Notes under the pieces: generated by a model
The model's input: only the letters and a program-made list of their open reading frames with translations
Database searches by the model: none
What the model was told of the DNA's origin: nothing
Part shown: positions 1 through 8,400 of the stretch, one piece after another
How the letters are laid out: every line of letters begins with the position of its first letter
How positions within the stretch are numbered: the stretch's first letter is position 1
Position numbers and translations under genes: made by a program
Origin: an uncultured Eggerthella sp.
GTDB taxonomy: Bacteria > Actinomycetota > Coriobacteriia > Coriobacteriales > Eggerthellaceae
Assembly (NCBI GenBank): GCA_905203045.1
Contig: CAJKUH010000029.1
Span: 1 to 16,554, forward strand
Reading direction: 5' to 3'
DNA: 16,554 bases

Positions 1-1158
1 AATCCACTCGTCGAACGGCAGATCCTTTTCCACTTCAAGCACCCGGTCGAGCTTTGCATGGGTTTCTGGATTTCGCGGCATGAAGAGCGTGCAACAGTCT
101 GGGGCATCCTGCGAAGAAATCTCGAAGGTTCCCAGCTTCTCTGCTTCCGCAATGATCTCCAGTTTGTCAAAACCAACCAAAGGTCGGTACACCGGCAGCG
201 AAACTGCTGCATTCGTAACCAGCATATTGTCCATGGTCTGCGAGGCAACTTGACCCAAGCTTTCACCTGTTACCAGGGCTTTTGCGCCCTCCTTGCGAGC
301 AATGGATTCGGCGATCTTGAACATCAGGCGACGGTACATGATTACGCGAAGCTCAGGAGGCACGGCGGCGGCAATCTCACGCTGATAGGTGCCAATAGGC
401 ACAACGTACAAGCGGGCAAAGCAGCCCGTACGTTCCAGAACCTCGGCAATGTCCTCAAGCAGATACTCGCTCGTAGCCGATGTTTCGGGGCGACCAGAGA
501 AATGAACACCAATGCACGTGGCACCGCGACGGGCAATGCGCCACGTGGCAACAGGAGAATCGATACCTGCAGAAAGAAGGCAAACGGCCTTACCAGCGCT
601 GCCAACCGGCAGGCCGCCAATACCGGGAATGCTTCGTCCGTAAATGTAGGTATAGCCCTGGATTACCTCAACGCGAACTTCGACATCGGGATTCTTCATC
701 CGTACCGTCTTCTCGGGAAAAGCACGACACAGCGCAGCGCCAACCAACTGGTTGAGCTGCATGGAATCGATGGGGAAATCGGTATGGTTACGACGCGCAG
801 AGACTTTGAACGTCTCGAACTCCCCTGCATCCGACAGCGCCTTGATAGCCGTGTCGTACATACACTCGAGATCTTGAGCACATCGGTATCCGCTGGAGAC
901 ACGGGCGATGCCGGGAACGCCGGCAATCTGGTCGGCAATCCGACATGCGTCATCAAACGTAGCCTCTTCATCCAAGAACAGCGCGATACGACCGGAGATA
1001 CGCTTGATTTTGACCCCATCATTCAAAAGCGCCTTGATGTTGGAAACAAGGCGCTTTTCGAATTGGGCTCGGTTGTGGCCTTTCAGGCCGATTTCATGAT
1101 AATGAACCAAGCAAACGCGACGAAGTGCTTGCTTTTCTTCGAGCTCGGTATTTTGCAT
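1..1158 (-). CDS. thiI: tRNA 4-thiouridine synthase ThiI (3' end cut by window edge)
   Basis: ThiI adenylates U8 of tRNA and transfers sulfur to form 4-thiouridine; in many bacteria it also feeds sulfur to thiazole synthesis. I translated the minus strand from the ATG at 1158 and it stays open for 386 codons to base 1. The N-terminal part (about 1-180) fits the ferredoxin-like/THUMP region, including HYHEIGLKGHNR near residue 20. The PP-loop is SAGIDSP at 196-202, where the family usually has SGGIDSP. TGESLGQVASQT (about 298-309) and DCCTLFMPRNPET (354-366) are typical of Bacillus-type ThiI without a rhodanese domain. At a usual length of about 400 residues only the last 15 or so should be missing. 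The start lies 5 bases after the rpoZ stop with no clear Shine-Dalgarno sequence, so coupled translation is likely. Identity is confident; the missing end means a rhodanese domain cannot be strictly excluded. Confidence 0.93.
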   Translation of the reverse strand, partial: MQNTELEEKQALRRVCLVHYHEIGLKGHNRAQFEKRLVSNIKALLNDGVKIKRISGRIALFLDEEATFDDACRIADQIAGVPGIARVSSGYRCAQDLECMYDTAIKALSDAGEFETFKVSARRNHTDFPIDSMQLNQLVGAALCRAFPEKTVRMKNPDVEVRVEVIQGYTYIYGRSIPGIGGLPVGSAGKAVCLLSAGIDSPVATWRIARRGATCIGVHFSGRPETSATSEYLLEDIAEVLERTGCFARLYVVPIGTYQREIAAAVPPELRVIMYRRLMFKIAESIARKEGAKALVTGESLGQVASQTMDNMLVTNAAVSLPVYRPLVGFDKLEIIAEAEKLGTFEISSQDAPDCCTLFMPRNPETHAKLDRVLEVEKDLPFDEWI

Positions 1159-1163
1159 AGGGC

Positions 1164-1424
1164 TTAGTGGTTGTGGATATCGATGGTATCGGGGCTGTAG
1201 GAAACATCGCCCTTGGCGATCTCATCGAAAGCGATGGAAAGAGGACGACGATTAGCCGCACGAGCGATATCGACAGCGGTCTGAAGCTGGATGGCGCGAT
1301 TGCGCTGACCACGCATCATGTCGTTGATGTCGTGCGCGCGCTTGGAAGCGAGGGCGCACAGCAGGAAACGATCATTGTCGGTCTGGTCAAGCAGCACATC
1401 GATCTTAGGATCAATAAGACTCAT
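1164..1424 (-). CDS. rpoZ: DNA-directed RNA polymerase omega subunit
   Basis: This is a small 86-residue protein matching RpoZ, which binds the beta' C-terminal region and helps assemble and stabilise RNA polymerase. The conserved helix FLLCALASKRAHDIND (about 20-35) and the later PLSIAFDEIAKGDV (61-74) are the two hallmark blocks of the family. The length is normal for actinobacterial and Firmicute omega. The ATG overlaps the gmk stop by four bases (ATGA), and an AGAGGAA ribosome-binding sequence lies inside the end of gmk. The gene sits between gmk and thiI with no room for separate promoters, so it is probably co-transcribed with mihF and gmk. The gmk-rpoZ pairing is widespread in bacteria and supports the call. 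Confidence 0.95.
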   Translation of the reverse strand: MSLIDPKIDVLLDQTDNDRFLLCALASKRAHDINDMMRGQRNRAIQLQTAVDIARAANRRPLSIAFDEIAKGDVSYSPDTIDIHNH

Positions 1425-2005
1425 TGTTCGGTAGTTCCTCTCGTATCATCTGCAAACGAGCCGATATAGGAGACAAGCTCATCGGTTGCACGTTCAAGTT
1501 CGTCATTGACAACCTGAACATCATACTCCATTTTTTGCGCAAGCTCCACCTCTGCGGTTTTCATTCGCTTGCAGATGACCTCTTCAGTTTCGGTTCCGCG
1601 CCCGCGAAGGCGACGTTCCAACTCTTCCAACGAAGGGGGCTCGATGAAGATCAAATGAGCTTCAGGCATGGCCTTCTTAACCTGGAAAGCCCCCTGAACG
1701 TCGATTTCCAGAATCACCTGACCGCCGGCGTTCATATGATCTTGCACCCGTGAACGCAACGTGCCGTACGAATTGCCGTGAACGCACGCCCATTCCAAGA
1801 AACCGTTCTGCGAAACAAGCTCGTCAAAGCGAGGCTGATCGAGGAAGTAGTAATCCTTCCCGTCAACCTCGCCAGGACGAGGTTTTCTCGTAGTAGCGGA
1901 AACCGAGACCCATGCATCGGGAATGCGCTGAAGCACCCGCTTCACCAGAGTGCCCTTGCCCGCTCCCGAAGGACCGGAAAGAACAAACAAATTACCCTTC
2001 CGCAT
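1421..2005 (-). CDS. gmk: Guanylate kinase
   Basis: Gmk phosphorylates GMP to GDP with ATP in the cytoplasm and is essential for GTP and dGTP supply. The 194-residue protein starts MRKGNLFVLSGPSGAGKGT. The P-loop GPSGAGKG is at 11-18, the GMP-binding block SVSATTRKPRPGE at 34-46 is followed by DGKDYYF, and the lid region is ERRLRGRGTETEE (about 130-142). Length matches the family. The ATG at 2005 places the P-loop at the usual distance from the N-terminus. A TTG at 2053 would add 16 basic residues inside mihF and is less likely. No strong Shine-Dalgarno sequence precedes the ATG, which follows the mihF stop by only four bases, so translational coupling to mihF is likely. The stop overlaps the rpoZ start by four bases. 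Confidence 0.95.
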   Translation of the reverse strand: MRKGNLFVLSGPSGAGKGTLVKRVLQRIPDAWVSVSATTRKPRPGEVDGKDYYFLDQPRFDELVSQNGFLEWACVHGNSYGTLRSRVQDHMNAGGQVILEIDVQGAFQVKKAMPEAHLIFIEPPSLEELERRLRGRGTETEEVICKRMKTAEVELAQKMEYDVQVVNDELERATDELVSYIGSFADDTRGTTEQ

Positions 2006-2009
2006 GTTA

Positions 2010-2318
2010 TTAGCTAAGGCGCTCAAGAAGCGCCTTCTGCTGACGCTCGCCAAGGCCCTTCAGACGACGGGACTCGGCAATGTCGAGCTCCTTCATGATC
2101 TTCTCGGCCTTCGCCTTGCCATAGCCGGGAAGCGTTTCGATAAGCGTGGAAGCTTTCATGCGGCCTACAACGGGATCGTCCTTCATAGCAAGAACGTCCT
2201 TCAGCGTAAGTGCGCCGCTTTTAAGGTCGTCACGGACCTGGGCCCTTTTGATACGTGCAGCCTTCGCCTTTTCCAGTGCCTGCTGTCGCTCTTCAGGCGT
2301 CAACTCGGGAACTGCCAT
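2010..2318 (-). CDS. mihF: Integration host factor, actinobacterial type (mIHF)
   Basis: This 102-residue basic protein matches the actinobacterial mIHF family, a nucleoid protein that binds and bends DNA and is unrelated in fold to the HU/IHF alpha-beta family. What shows this is the helix-two-turn-helix block LPGYGKAKAEKIMKELDIA (63-81), followed by RRLKGLGERQQKALLERL (84-101), which are the conserved C-terminal signatures. An Arg/Lys-rich N-terminal helix (about 9-34) precedes them. The length is close to the roughly 105-residue core mycobacterial protein. The ATG at 2318 is chosen because AAGGAG lies five bases upstream and MAVPELTPEER is a typical start; longer readings would lack a ribosome-binding site. 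It heads the mihF-gmk-rpoZ-thiI unit, a well-known actinobacterial neighbourhood. Confidence 0.93.
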   Translation of the reverse strand: MAVPELTPEERQQALEKAKAARIKRAQVRDDLKSGALTLKDVLAMKDDPVVGRMKASTLIETLPGYGKAKAEKIMKELDIAESRRLKGLGERQQKALLERLS

Positions 2319-2323
2319 TGTTG

Positions 2324-2329
2324 CTCCTT
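2324..2329 (-). promoter_or_regulatory. Shine-Dalgarno sequence that fixes the mihF start
   Basis: AAGGAG on the minus strand lies five bases before the ATG at 2318. It selects that ATG over upstream in-frame starts near 2381 and 2378, which would add 21 residues not seen in the family. Confidence 0.85.
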
Positions 2330-2345
2330 TTCCTCTTATACAACA

Positions 2346-2391
2346 CAAGCTAAGCGCTTGCCTCAAAGCCAGGTGCATCAAATACGATGCA
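2346..2391 (-). promoter_or_regulatory. Two small hairpins in the mihF leader
   Basis: Two inverted repeats lie just upstream of mihF. TGCATC (2374-2379) and GATGCA (2386-2391) are perfect 6-base arms around a six-base loop. CAAGC (2346-2350) and GCTTG (2356-2360) are 5-base arms around five bases. No T run follows either one, so they are not obvious terminators. They could be RNA structure or protein-binding sites, but their function is unknown. Confidence 0.35.
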
Positions 2392-2485
2392 GATGAGCAA
2401 TTTTACCCACTTTTTCGTATTTGTCCGATAACATTGAAGAAACCCTACAACGTTTTGAACAGCATTAATACTACGAAATAGTGCG

Positions 2486-2540
2486 ATTCTAACCTAGTCT
2501 AGTCACAAAATGCGCGCTATTTTCAAATACCCTTTGAAAA
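2486..2540 (-). promoter_or_regulatory. Candidate promoter/operator region for mihF-gmk-rpoZ-thiI
   Basis: The 279-base gap between the pyr operon and mihF must hold the promoter of the mihF unit, because a strong terminator closes the upstream operon. On the minus strand the best -10 candidate is TAGAAT (2486-2491), but no good -35 box sits 16-18 bases upstream. TTGAAA (2521-2526) with TAGACT 19 bases downstream is a weaker alternative. A perfect 8-base inverted repeat, TTTTCAAA (2520-2527) and TTTGAAAA (2533-2540) with a five-base spacer, lies at the upstream edge and could be an operator. The transcription start cannot be assigned from sequence alone. Confidence 0.35.
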
Positions 2541-2548
2541 CAATGGAT

Positions 2549-2579
2549 CAAAAAAGATGGCCGCCCAAGCGGACGGCCA
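2549..2579 (-). terminator. Intrinsic terminator of the pyrimidine operon
   Basis: On the minus strand a nine-pair stem (one G-U pair) formed by 2571-2579 and 2558-2566 encloses a GCTT loop. It is followed by TC and six T residues (2550-2555). It lies 18 bases after the stop of the last pyr gene and is the strongest terminator in the window, so mihF should have its own promoter. Confidence 0.92.
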
Positions 2580-2597
2580 CGAACAAAGGTTTGTTAG

Positions 2598-3053
2598 CTA
2601 CAGAAGGCTATGGAACGCACAGCCGTGATCGGCATGGCTGCCCGACCCGTTCAAAGCCAGAACGGCAACGACCTTGGCTCCTTCTTCCTCGGCAAGGGAA
2701 ACCAAAGCCTTGGCCGCTTCATCGGAATACTCGTCGAGAACGAGGATGGCTTTCTCGTTCTTCTTGACCTCGGTGCCTTGCGGCAAAGAGAAGCTGCCGT
2801 CTTCCGCCTTATGGGCGCACAAGAAGCGCATCCAGGCGGCCAGGGCAACCGAATAGCCGAAATACGACTCGATGCCCTCGGGCGCAATGACAAGTTCGGG
2901 CTTGCTATCGCGGTCAACCTGCTGAAGAAGCTCGACGGCAAGGCGGTTCAAAACGATAGGATCCTGCATCAAAGCCACCGAATCGATGCTTTCGGTATCT
3001 TCGGCAAGCGCGTTCATCTTATTGAGGAGATCTTTGATCTCGGTGATTTCCAT
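2598..3053 (-). CDS. Degenerate PyrE-like phosphoribosyltransferase-fold protein
   Basis: This 151-residue protein sits directly after pyrF, where many operons carry pyrE (orotate phosphoribosyltransferase, orotate + PRPP to OMP). The body fits a type I phosphoribosyltransferase fold. DPIVLNRLAVELL (31-43) and PELVIAPEGIESYFGYSVAL (52-71) correspond to the pre-PRPP helix and the substrate-side loop. KAILVLDEYSDEAAKALVSL (101-120), then GAKVVAVLAL, aligns with the PRPP-binding strand-loop-helix. However, the usual acidic pair followed by a T-T-G-G-S/T type loop reads DEYSDEAA, and the flexible Lys-rich catalytic loop is short. The protein is also shorter than normal PyrE (about 180-215). The ATG at 3053 follows the pyrF stop by three bases and has AAAGGAG nine bases upstream inside pyrF. 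It may be a non-catalytic paralogue, a regulator or scaffold, or a diverged enzyme. The fold assignment is inference; the location and motif loss are seen directly. Confidence 0.65.
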   Translation of the reverse strand: MEITEIKDLLNKMNALAEDTESIDSVALMQDPIVLNRLAVELLQQVDRDSKPELVIAPEGIESYFGYSVALAAWMRFLCAHKAEDGSFSLPQGTEVKKNEKAILVLDEYSDEAAKALVSLAEEEGAKVVAVLALNGSGSHADHGCAFHSLL

Positions 3054-3056
3054 AGG

Positions 3057-3773
3057 TTAAAGCTCCTTTGAAATTGCTTCGAAAGCGGATACCGGGTCGT
3101 CGCTTTCGGTGATGGGGCGACCGACAACAATGTGGGAAGCGCCGTTCTCAAATGCCTGACGCGGCGTTGTCACACGCGTCTGGTCGCCCAAAGCCGCACC
3201 CGCGGGACGAACACCTGGGGTAACGATGTAGGCTTCAGGGCCCAGGATCTCACGAAGCATGGCAGCTTCCTGAGGCGAGGCGACTACACCGGAAAGCCCT
3301 GCTTGCTTTGCCTGGCGGGCAAGCTCGGCAACCTGTTCCACAACGGGACGCTGCACGCCTGTTGCGACCAGATCGTCCGCACTCATGCTGGTGAGCACGG
3401 TAATGCCAAGCGAAATGGGCTCTTCGGGGGTCCAACGAGCCTCGGTGAGGCCCTGTTTGCCGGCCTGCATCATCTTGATGCCGCCAACGGCATGCATGGT
3501 AACCATATCGGCACCTGCCTCTGCAGCGGCTTTGGCTGCACCCCTAACCTGGTGCGGGATATCGTGGAACTTCAGATCGAGAAACACCTTGAAACCACGC
3601 TTTTGCAGTGCGGAGATAAAGTACGGGCCTTCCTGGTAGAACAGTGTCATGCCGATCTTCAGCCATGAAGCCTTGCCGGCAAGCATGTCGGCAAGCTCGA
3701 TGGCACGCGAGCGATCGCAGTCAAGTGCAACGATTACACGGTCTTTGCGCGGTACGGAATTGAAATCTAACAT
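3057..3773 (-). CDS. pyrF: Orotidine 5'-phosphate decarboxylase
   Basis: PyrF decarboxylates OMP to UMP, the last step of de novo pyrimidine synthesis. The 238-residue protein is a standard short-type (group 1) enzyme. VIVALDCD (13-20) is the first strand, K39 lies in LKIGMTLF, and the catalytic D-x-K-x-x-D tetrad region is DLKFHDIPH (66-74; D66, K68, D71). The phosphate-binding part includes TPGVRP (185-190) and IVVGRPIT (215-222). Length is normal. Its ATG overlaps the pyrD stop by seven bases (ATGTTAG), with GGAG seven bases upstream, so the two genes are translationally coupled. The PyrE-like gene follows after three bases. Confidence 0.97.
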   Translation of the reverse strand: MLDFNSVPRKDRVIVALDCDRSRAIELADMLAGKASWLKIGMTLFYQEGPYFISALQKRGFKVFLDLKFHDIPHQVRGAAKAAAEAGADMVTMHAVGGIKMMQAGKQGLTEARWTPEEPISLGITVLTSMSADDLVATGVQRPVVEQVAELARQAKQAGLSGVVASPQEAAMLREILGPEAYIVTPGVRPAGAALGDQTRVTTPRQAFENGASHIVVGRPITESDDPVSAFEAISKEL

Positions 3774-4681
3774 TCAAGGGCTCCAATCAGCTCGTTGACG
3801 TCGGAAACGCCCATCTCTTCACAGTACGACTCGATACCGCGAGCAACTTCGAGCGTTGCACGGGGATTCATGAAGTTGCCTGTGCCCACGGCAACTGCCG
3901 TAGCGCCTGCCAGCATGAATTCAACGGCATCGGTGCCGTTGACGATACCGCCCATGCCAAGAATGGGAACGGATACCGCCTGGTGCACCTGCCACACCAT
4001 GCGCAGAGCAACCGGCTTGACGGCCGGGCCGGAAAGGCCGCCTACCACGCGGGCAAGAACGGGCTTCTTACGGCGGGCATCGATCGCCATACCCAGCAGC
4101 GTGTTGATGAGCGAGATGGCATCGGCGCCTGCGCCCTCTGCCGCCTTGGCTATCTCGGTGATGTCGGTGACGTTGGGGGTGAGTTTCACGAACATCGGGC
4201 GTTTGGTGCGCTTGCGACACTCACCCACCACCTGCTGCACCATGGAAACGTCAGTGCCGAACGTAAGGCCGCCGCTGTCAACGTTAGGACACGAGATGTT
4301 GACCTCGTAGGCATCGACATCGGTCGATGCCTCCAAAGACTCGATAACCGCAACGTACTCGTCGATGCTATGGCCCGAAACGTTGACAATGACAGTAGCG
4401 TTCTGTTCGCGCAGCCATGGCAAGTCGCGGCTCTTCAGAACCTCAACGCCAGGGTTCTGAAGACCGATGGAATTGAGCATGCCACTTGGCGTTTCGGCAA
4501 TGCGCGGCGCATCGTTGCCGGCCCAGCCATGGAGAGACACGCCTTTCGTGGTTACCGCACCAAGCAGGGCGGGATCGACGAAGGCAGAATACTCACGACC
4601 AGAGGCATAGGTGCCCGAAGCCGTGGTAACCGGGTTCTTCATTTCAAGCCCGCCAAGGTTGACGTTCAAGGACACGGCCAT
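3767..4681 (-). CDS. pyrD: Dihydroorotate dehydrogenase, catalytic subunit (class 1B)
   Basis: PyrD oxidises dihydroorotate to orotate with FMN; the class 1B form passes electrons through PyrK to NAD+. The 304-residue protein begins MAVSLNVNLGGLEMKNPV. Class 1 features are TTKGVSLHGW (44-53), PSGMLNSIGLQNPG (65-78), NISCPNVDSGG (128-138) with the catalytic base Cys131 (a Ser would suggest class 2), VKLTPN (165-170), INTLLGMAID (192-201) and the FMN-phosphate loop GMGGI (242-246). The start at 4681 shares one base with the pyrK stop (TAATG) and has GAGGTGA seven bases upstream. A longer reading from 4786 would run backwards into pyrK and is rejected. The adjacent pyrK confirms the 1B type, which fits an anaerobe or facultative organism. 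Confidence 0.97.
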   Translation of the reverse strand: MAVSLNVNLGGLEMKNPVTTASGTYASGREYSAFVDPALLGAVTTKGVSLHGWAGNDAPRIAETPSGMLNSIGLQNPGVEVLKSRDLPWLREQNATVIVNVSGHSIDEYVAVIESLEASTDVDAYEVNISCPNVDSGGLTFGTDVSMVQQVVGECRKRTKRPMFVKLTPNVTDITEIAKAAEGAGADAISLINTLLGMAIDARRKKPVLARVVGGLSGPAVKPVALRMVWQVHQAVSVPILGMGGIVNGTDAVEFMLAGATAVAVGTGNFMNPRATLEVARGIESYCEEMGVSDVNELIGALEC

Positions 4682-5463
4682 TACCACATCACCTCGCTTG
4701 CATCGAATATGGGGCCATCGACGCAGGATCGCTTGCGCCCCTGCTTCGTTTCCACAATGCAGGAAAGGCAGGCACCGATGCCGCACGCCATACGCTTTTC
4801 CAGCGAAATGAACGTCGGGATGCCCGCATCAAGCGTAATGCCCGAAACGATCTTCATCATGGGCTCAGGACCGCAGCAGGCAACGTAGTCGAACTGCTTT
4901 TCGGCAATGCGCTGGGAAACAAGGTCGGTGCAGAACCCTGCATAACCACGCGACCCATCGTCGGTGGCAATATGCGGCTCATGGCCCAGAAGCGCCGTAT
5001 AGCGCGGCTCGACCACCAATGCATCGGCGTTCTGGGCACCCAGGATCACTTCGACATCGATGCCCTGCTCCACCAGCTCCTTCGCATGGAGGAACAGCGG
5101 TGCCCCGCCAACGCCGCCGGCAACCAGCAACGCATGCGTGACGCCTTTGGGAATGCGCCAACCGTGGCCAACGGGGCCCATGAGGCTCACCTCGGTGCCA
5201 GGCTTGATGGTGGTGAGGTGGGCGCTGCCGAACCCTACCACCTGGTACAGGATGGTGATGACGCTGCCATCTTCGCTTGTGTAGAACACCGAGAAGGGAC
5301 GGCGCAGGATATGGCCCTCCATTCCGGGAATCTGCAGGTGAACGAATTGACCGGGCTCAAGCTGCGCACCCAGGGACTCAACCTGGATGTCGACGAGCCA
5401 GAGCCTATCGGTCAACCGTTTGTTGGCAAGCACCTTCCCCTTTTCTTCGAGAATGACGCTCAT
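4681..5463 (-). CDS. pyrK: Dihydroorotate dehydrogenase electron-transfer subunit
   Basis: PyrK is the FAD and [2Fe-2S] subunit that carries electrons from PyrD to NAD+. The 260-residue protein has the ferredoxin-reductase layout. An N-terminal FAD-binding barrel contains LRRPFSVF (53-60), the PyrK version of the R-x-Y/F-S motif. A nucleotide-binding domain contains LLVAGGVGGAPLF (112-124), and the [2Fe-2S] loop has C227-x4-C232-x2-C235-x11-C247, exactly the family pattern. Length matches (B. subtilis PyrK is about 256). The ATG at 5463 lies six bases after the carB stop, with purine-rich GGAGGAAAGG upstream. The stop shares one base with the pyrD start, as expected for subunits made in equal amounts in a heterotetramer. 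Confidence 0.97.
   Translation of the reverse strand: MSVILEEKGKVLANKRLTDRLWLVDIQVESLGAQLEPGQFVHLQIPGMEGHILRRPFSVFYTSEDGSVITILYQVVGFGSAHLTTIKPGTEVSLMGPVGHGWRIPKGVTHALLVAGGVGGAPLFLHAKELVEQGIDVEVILGAQNADALVVEPRYTALLGHEPHIATDDGSRGYAGFCTDLVSQRIAEKQFDYVACCGPEPMMKIVSGITLDAGIPTFISLEKRMACGIGACLSCIVETKQGRKRSCVDGPIFDASEVMW
4689..4695 (-). promoter_or_regulatory. Shine-Dalgarno sequence that fixes the pyrD start
   Basis: GAGGTGA on the minus strand lies within the last codons of pyrK, seven bases before the pyrD ATG at 4681. It supports the TAATG junction rather than a start 105 bases further upstream. Confidence 0.8.
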
Positions 5464-5469
5464 CGGGGC

Positions 5470-8400
5470 TTACCTTTCCTCCCACTGGTCAAGATCCTGC
5501 AATGCGATAACCGGAAGGGTCTGCTCGCGCAGGTTCTCGATAGCGGAAACGAAGGCCTGGGCACCTGCCAGCGTAGTTACATAGCAGAGGTTCTGACGGA
5601 CGCACATGGTACGCAGCTGATAGCCGTCACCGCGCGTTTCCTGACCGAACGGCGTGTTGATGACCAGGTCGATCTCACCGTCCATGATCTTCGTGCCGAT
5701 GTTCGGCTCTTCGTCGCCAATGCGGCCGATAACCGTGCAGGGGATGCTCGCCGAGGTAAGGGCGCGCGCCGTGCCTTCGGTGCACAAAAGCTTAAAGCCC
5801 ATTCGTGCCAGATCGCGTGCCAGGGGCAGAATCGGACGCTTGTCACGGTCGCACACGGAAACGAATGCGGTGCCGCTGGTGGGAAGCTCCATGGAAGCTG
5901 CCGCCTGGGTCTTCGCATAAGCAGAGGGGAAGTTGTTGGCAATGCCCATGACCTCGCCCGTGGACTTCATCTCAGGGCCAAGGATCACATCGGCGCCCGG
6001 GAAGCGGCCGAAGGGCATTACGGCTTCCTTGACGCAGAAATGCTGCTGGCGACGCTCGTCGTCGGGCAAACCGAACGAAGCGATCTTCTCACCCGACATG
6101 ATGCGGGCGGCAAGCTTCGCCAGGGGCACGCCGGTTGCCTTGGAAACGAACGGCACCGTGCGCGATGCGCGGGGGTTCGCCTCGATGACGTATACGACGG
6201 CATCCTTGATGGCGAACTGGATGTTGATAAGGCCCACAACGCCCAGGCGCTTGGCCAAGCGACGCGTGATGCTGCGCACCTGCGACACCTGTGCCTCGGA
6301 AAGCGTGAAGGGCGGGATGCAGCAAGCGGAGTCACCCGAGTGAACGCCCGCTTCCTCGATATGCTCGAGCACACCGCCTATGTAAACCTCATCGCCGTCG
6401 CACAGAGCGTCGACGTCGCATTCGATGGCACCTTCCAAGAATCGGTCAAGGTACACCGGATGGTCAGGCGTGATGCGTGCCGCTTCAGCCATGTACTTTT
6501 CCAGGTACTTCGCATCGTAGGCGATGACCATGCCGCGGCCACCCAGAACATAGCTGGGACGAACCAGCAGCGGGAAGCCGATGCGGTCGGCAACCTGACA
6601 GGCTTCCTCGAAGGAAGATGCCATGCCGGCTGCAGGATAGGTGATGGAAAGCTCGTCCAAAATGGCTGAGAAACGGTCACGGTCTTCCGCCAGGTCGATT
6701 GCCTCAGGCTTGGTACCCATGATGTGCACGCCAGCCTCTTGCAGGGAACGGGCAAGCTTCAGCGGGGTCTGGCCGCCGAGTGTTACCACTACCCCATCGG
6801 GCTGCTCAACGTCGATGATGTCCATCACGTCTTCGTACGTCAAAGGCTCGAAGTACAGGCGGTCGGACGTGTCGTAGTCGGTGGAAACCGTTTCAGGGTT
6901 GCAGTTGACCATGATGGTTTCGTAGCCGGCATCATGCAGTGCATAGCTGGCATGGACGCAGCAGTAGTCGAATTCGATGCCCTGACCGATGCGGTTGGGG
7001 CCCGCGCCCAAGATCATGGCGCGCTTCTTGGTTACCGGGCGAATTTCGCTGTTGCCCAGCTCGTAGGTCTTGTAATGGTACTCGGTACGGCTTTCGAATT
7101 CAGCAGCACAGGTGTCTACCGTCTTGAACACCGGAACAACGCCCAACTCCTTGCGGCGCGCGCGGACGGTGAGCTCGTCAGAGCCGGTAAGGTAGGCAAT
7201 CTGGTCGTCGGAAAGGCCATAACGCTTAGCGGTGAGCATGTCCTCGGCGGAAAGGTCGTCCAGGGAGCACTCGGCAACGGCGCGCTCCACCATCACGATG
7301 TCACGCAGACGCGTAAGGAACCAGCGGTCGATCTTGTTCGCCTCGAATACCTGATCAACCGTCCAGCCGCGGCGGAATGCCTCGGCAACGTAGAACACAC
7401 GGTCTTCCGTGGGGCGCGCAACGCCTTCAGCGAAGTGCTCTTCATCGAAGGAATCCTTGCCGTCGCCGCCCAGGCCGTAACGGCCGTTTTCAAGCGAGCG
7501 CATTGCCTTGCCGAACGCCTCTTCGAAGGTGCGTCCGATTGCCATGATCTCGCCAACTGCCTTCATGCGGGTGGAAAGCGTGGTGTCGGTGCCCTTGAAC
7601 TTCTCGAATGCGAAACGGGGAACCTTAACCACGCAGTAGTCGATCGTAGGCTCGAAGCAAGCAGGCGTAGCCTTGGTGATGTCGTTGGTGATTTCGTCAA
7701 GCGTGTAGCCGACAGCAAGCTTTGCCGCCGCCTTGGCAATCGGGAAGCCGGTTGCCTTGGAGGCAAGCGCCGAAGAGCGGGAAACGCGGGGGTTCATCTC
7801 GATGACGATCAGGCGACCGTCCTTCGGGTTAACCGCGAACTGCACGTTCGAGCCGCCGGTCTCGACGCCGATCTTTTCCAGAATGGCCAGCGAGGCCACG
7901 CGCATACGCTGATACTCAACGTCGGAAAGCGTCTGAGCAGGCGCAACGGTAATGGAGTCGCCCGTATGAACGCCCATCGGATCAAGGTTTTCGATAGAGC
8001 AGATGATGATGCCGTTGCCAGCGCGGTCGCGCATGACCTCCATCTCGTACTCTTTCCAGCCCTCGATGCTCTCTTCAACCAAAACCTCGGTTACCGGGGA
8101 AAGGTCAAGGCCCTGGGACACGATGAGCTCGAGCTCTTCTTTGTTGTGGGCAATGCCGCCGCCTGCGCCGCCCAAGGTAAAGGACGGGCGGATTACCAGC
8201 GGGAAGCCCAGCTTCTCGGAAAGCTCGAAAGCATCTTCGACCGAGTAGGCATAGCCGCTGCGGGCAACCTCGAGGCCGATTTCCGCCATGGCCTCGTTGA
8301 ACTGCTTACGGTCCTCGCCGCGCTCGATGGCAGCCAAATCGCAGCCGATCATCTCGACGCCGTACTTGTCGAGGATGCCTGCCTTGGCAAGCTCAACGGC

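Noticed and set aside
58..1167. A 369-codon plus-strand frame at the left end
   Set aside because: The minus strand over the same bases translates cleanly as ThiI with PP-loop and DCCT motifs; the plus frame has no recognisable features.
2598..3053. The PyrE-like gene as a frameshifted normal pyrE
   Set aside because: The other minus-strand frames over this interval give no PRPP loop or orotate-site motifs, and the frame in use is intact with a good ribosome-binding site and reading up to a normal stop just before the terminator.
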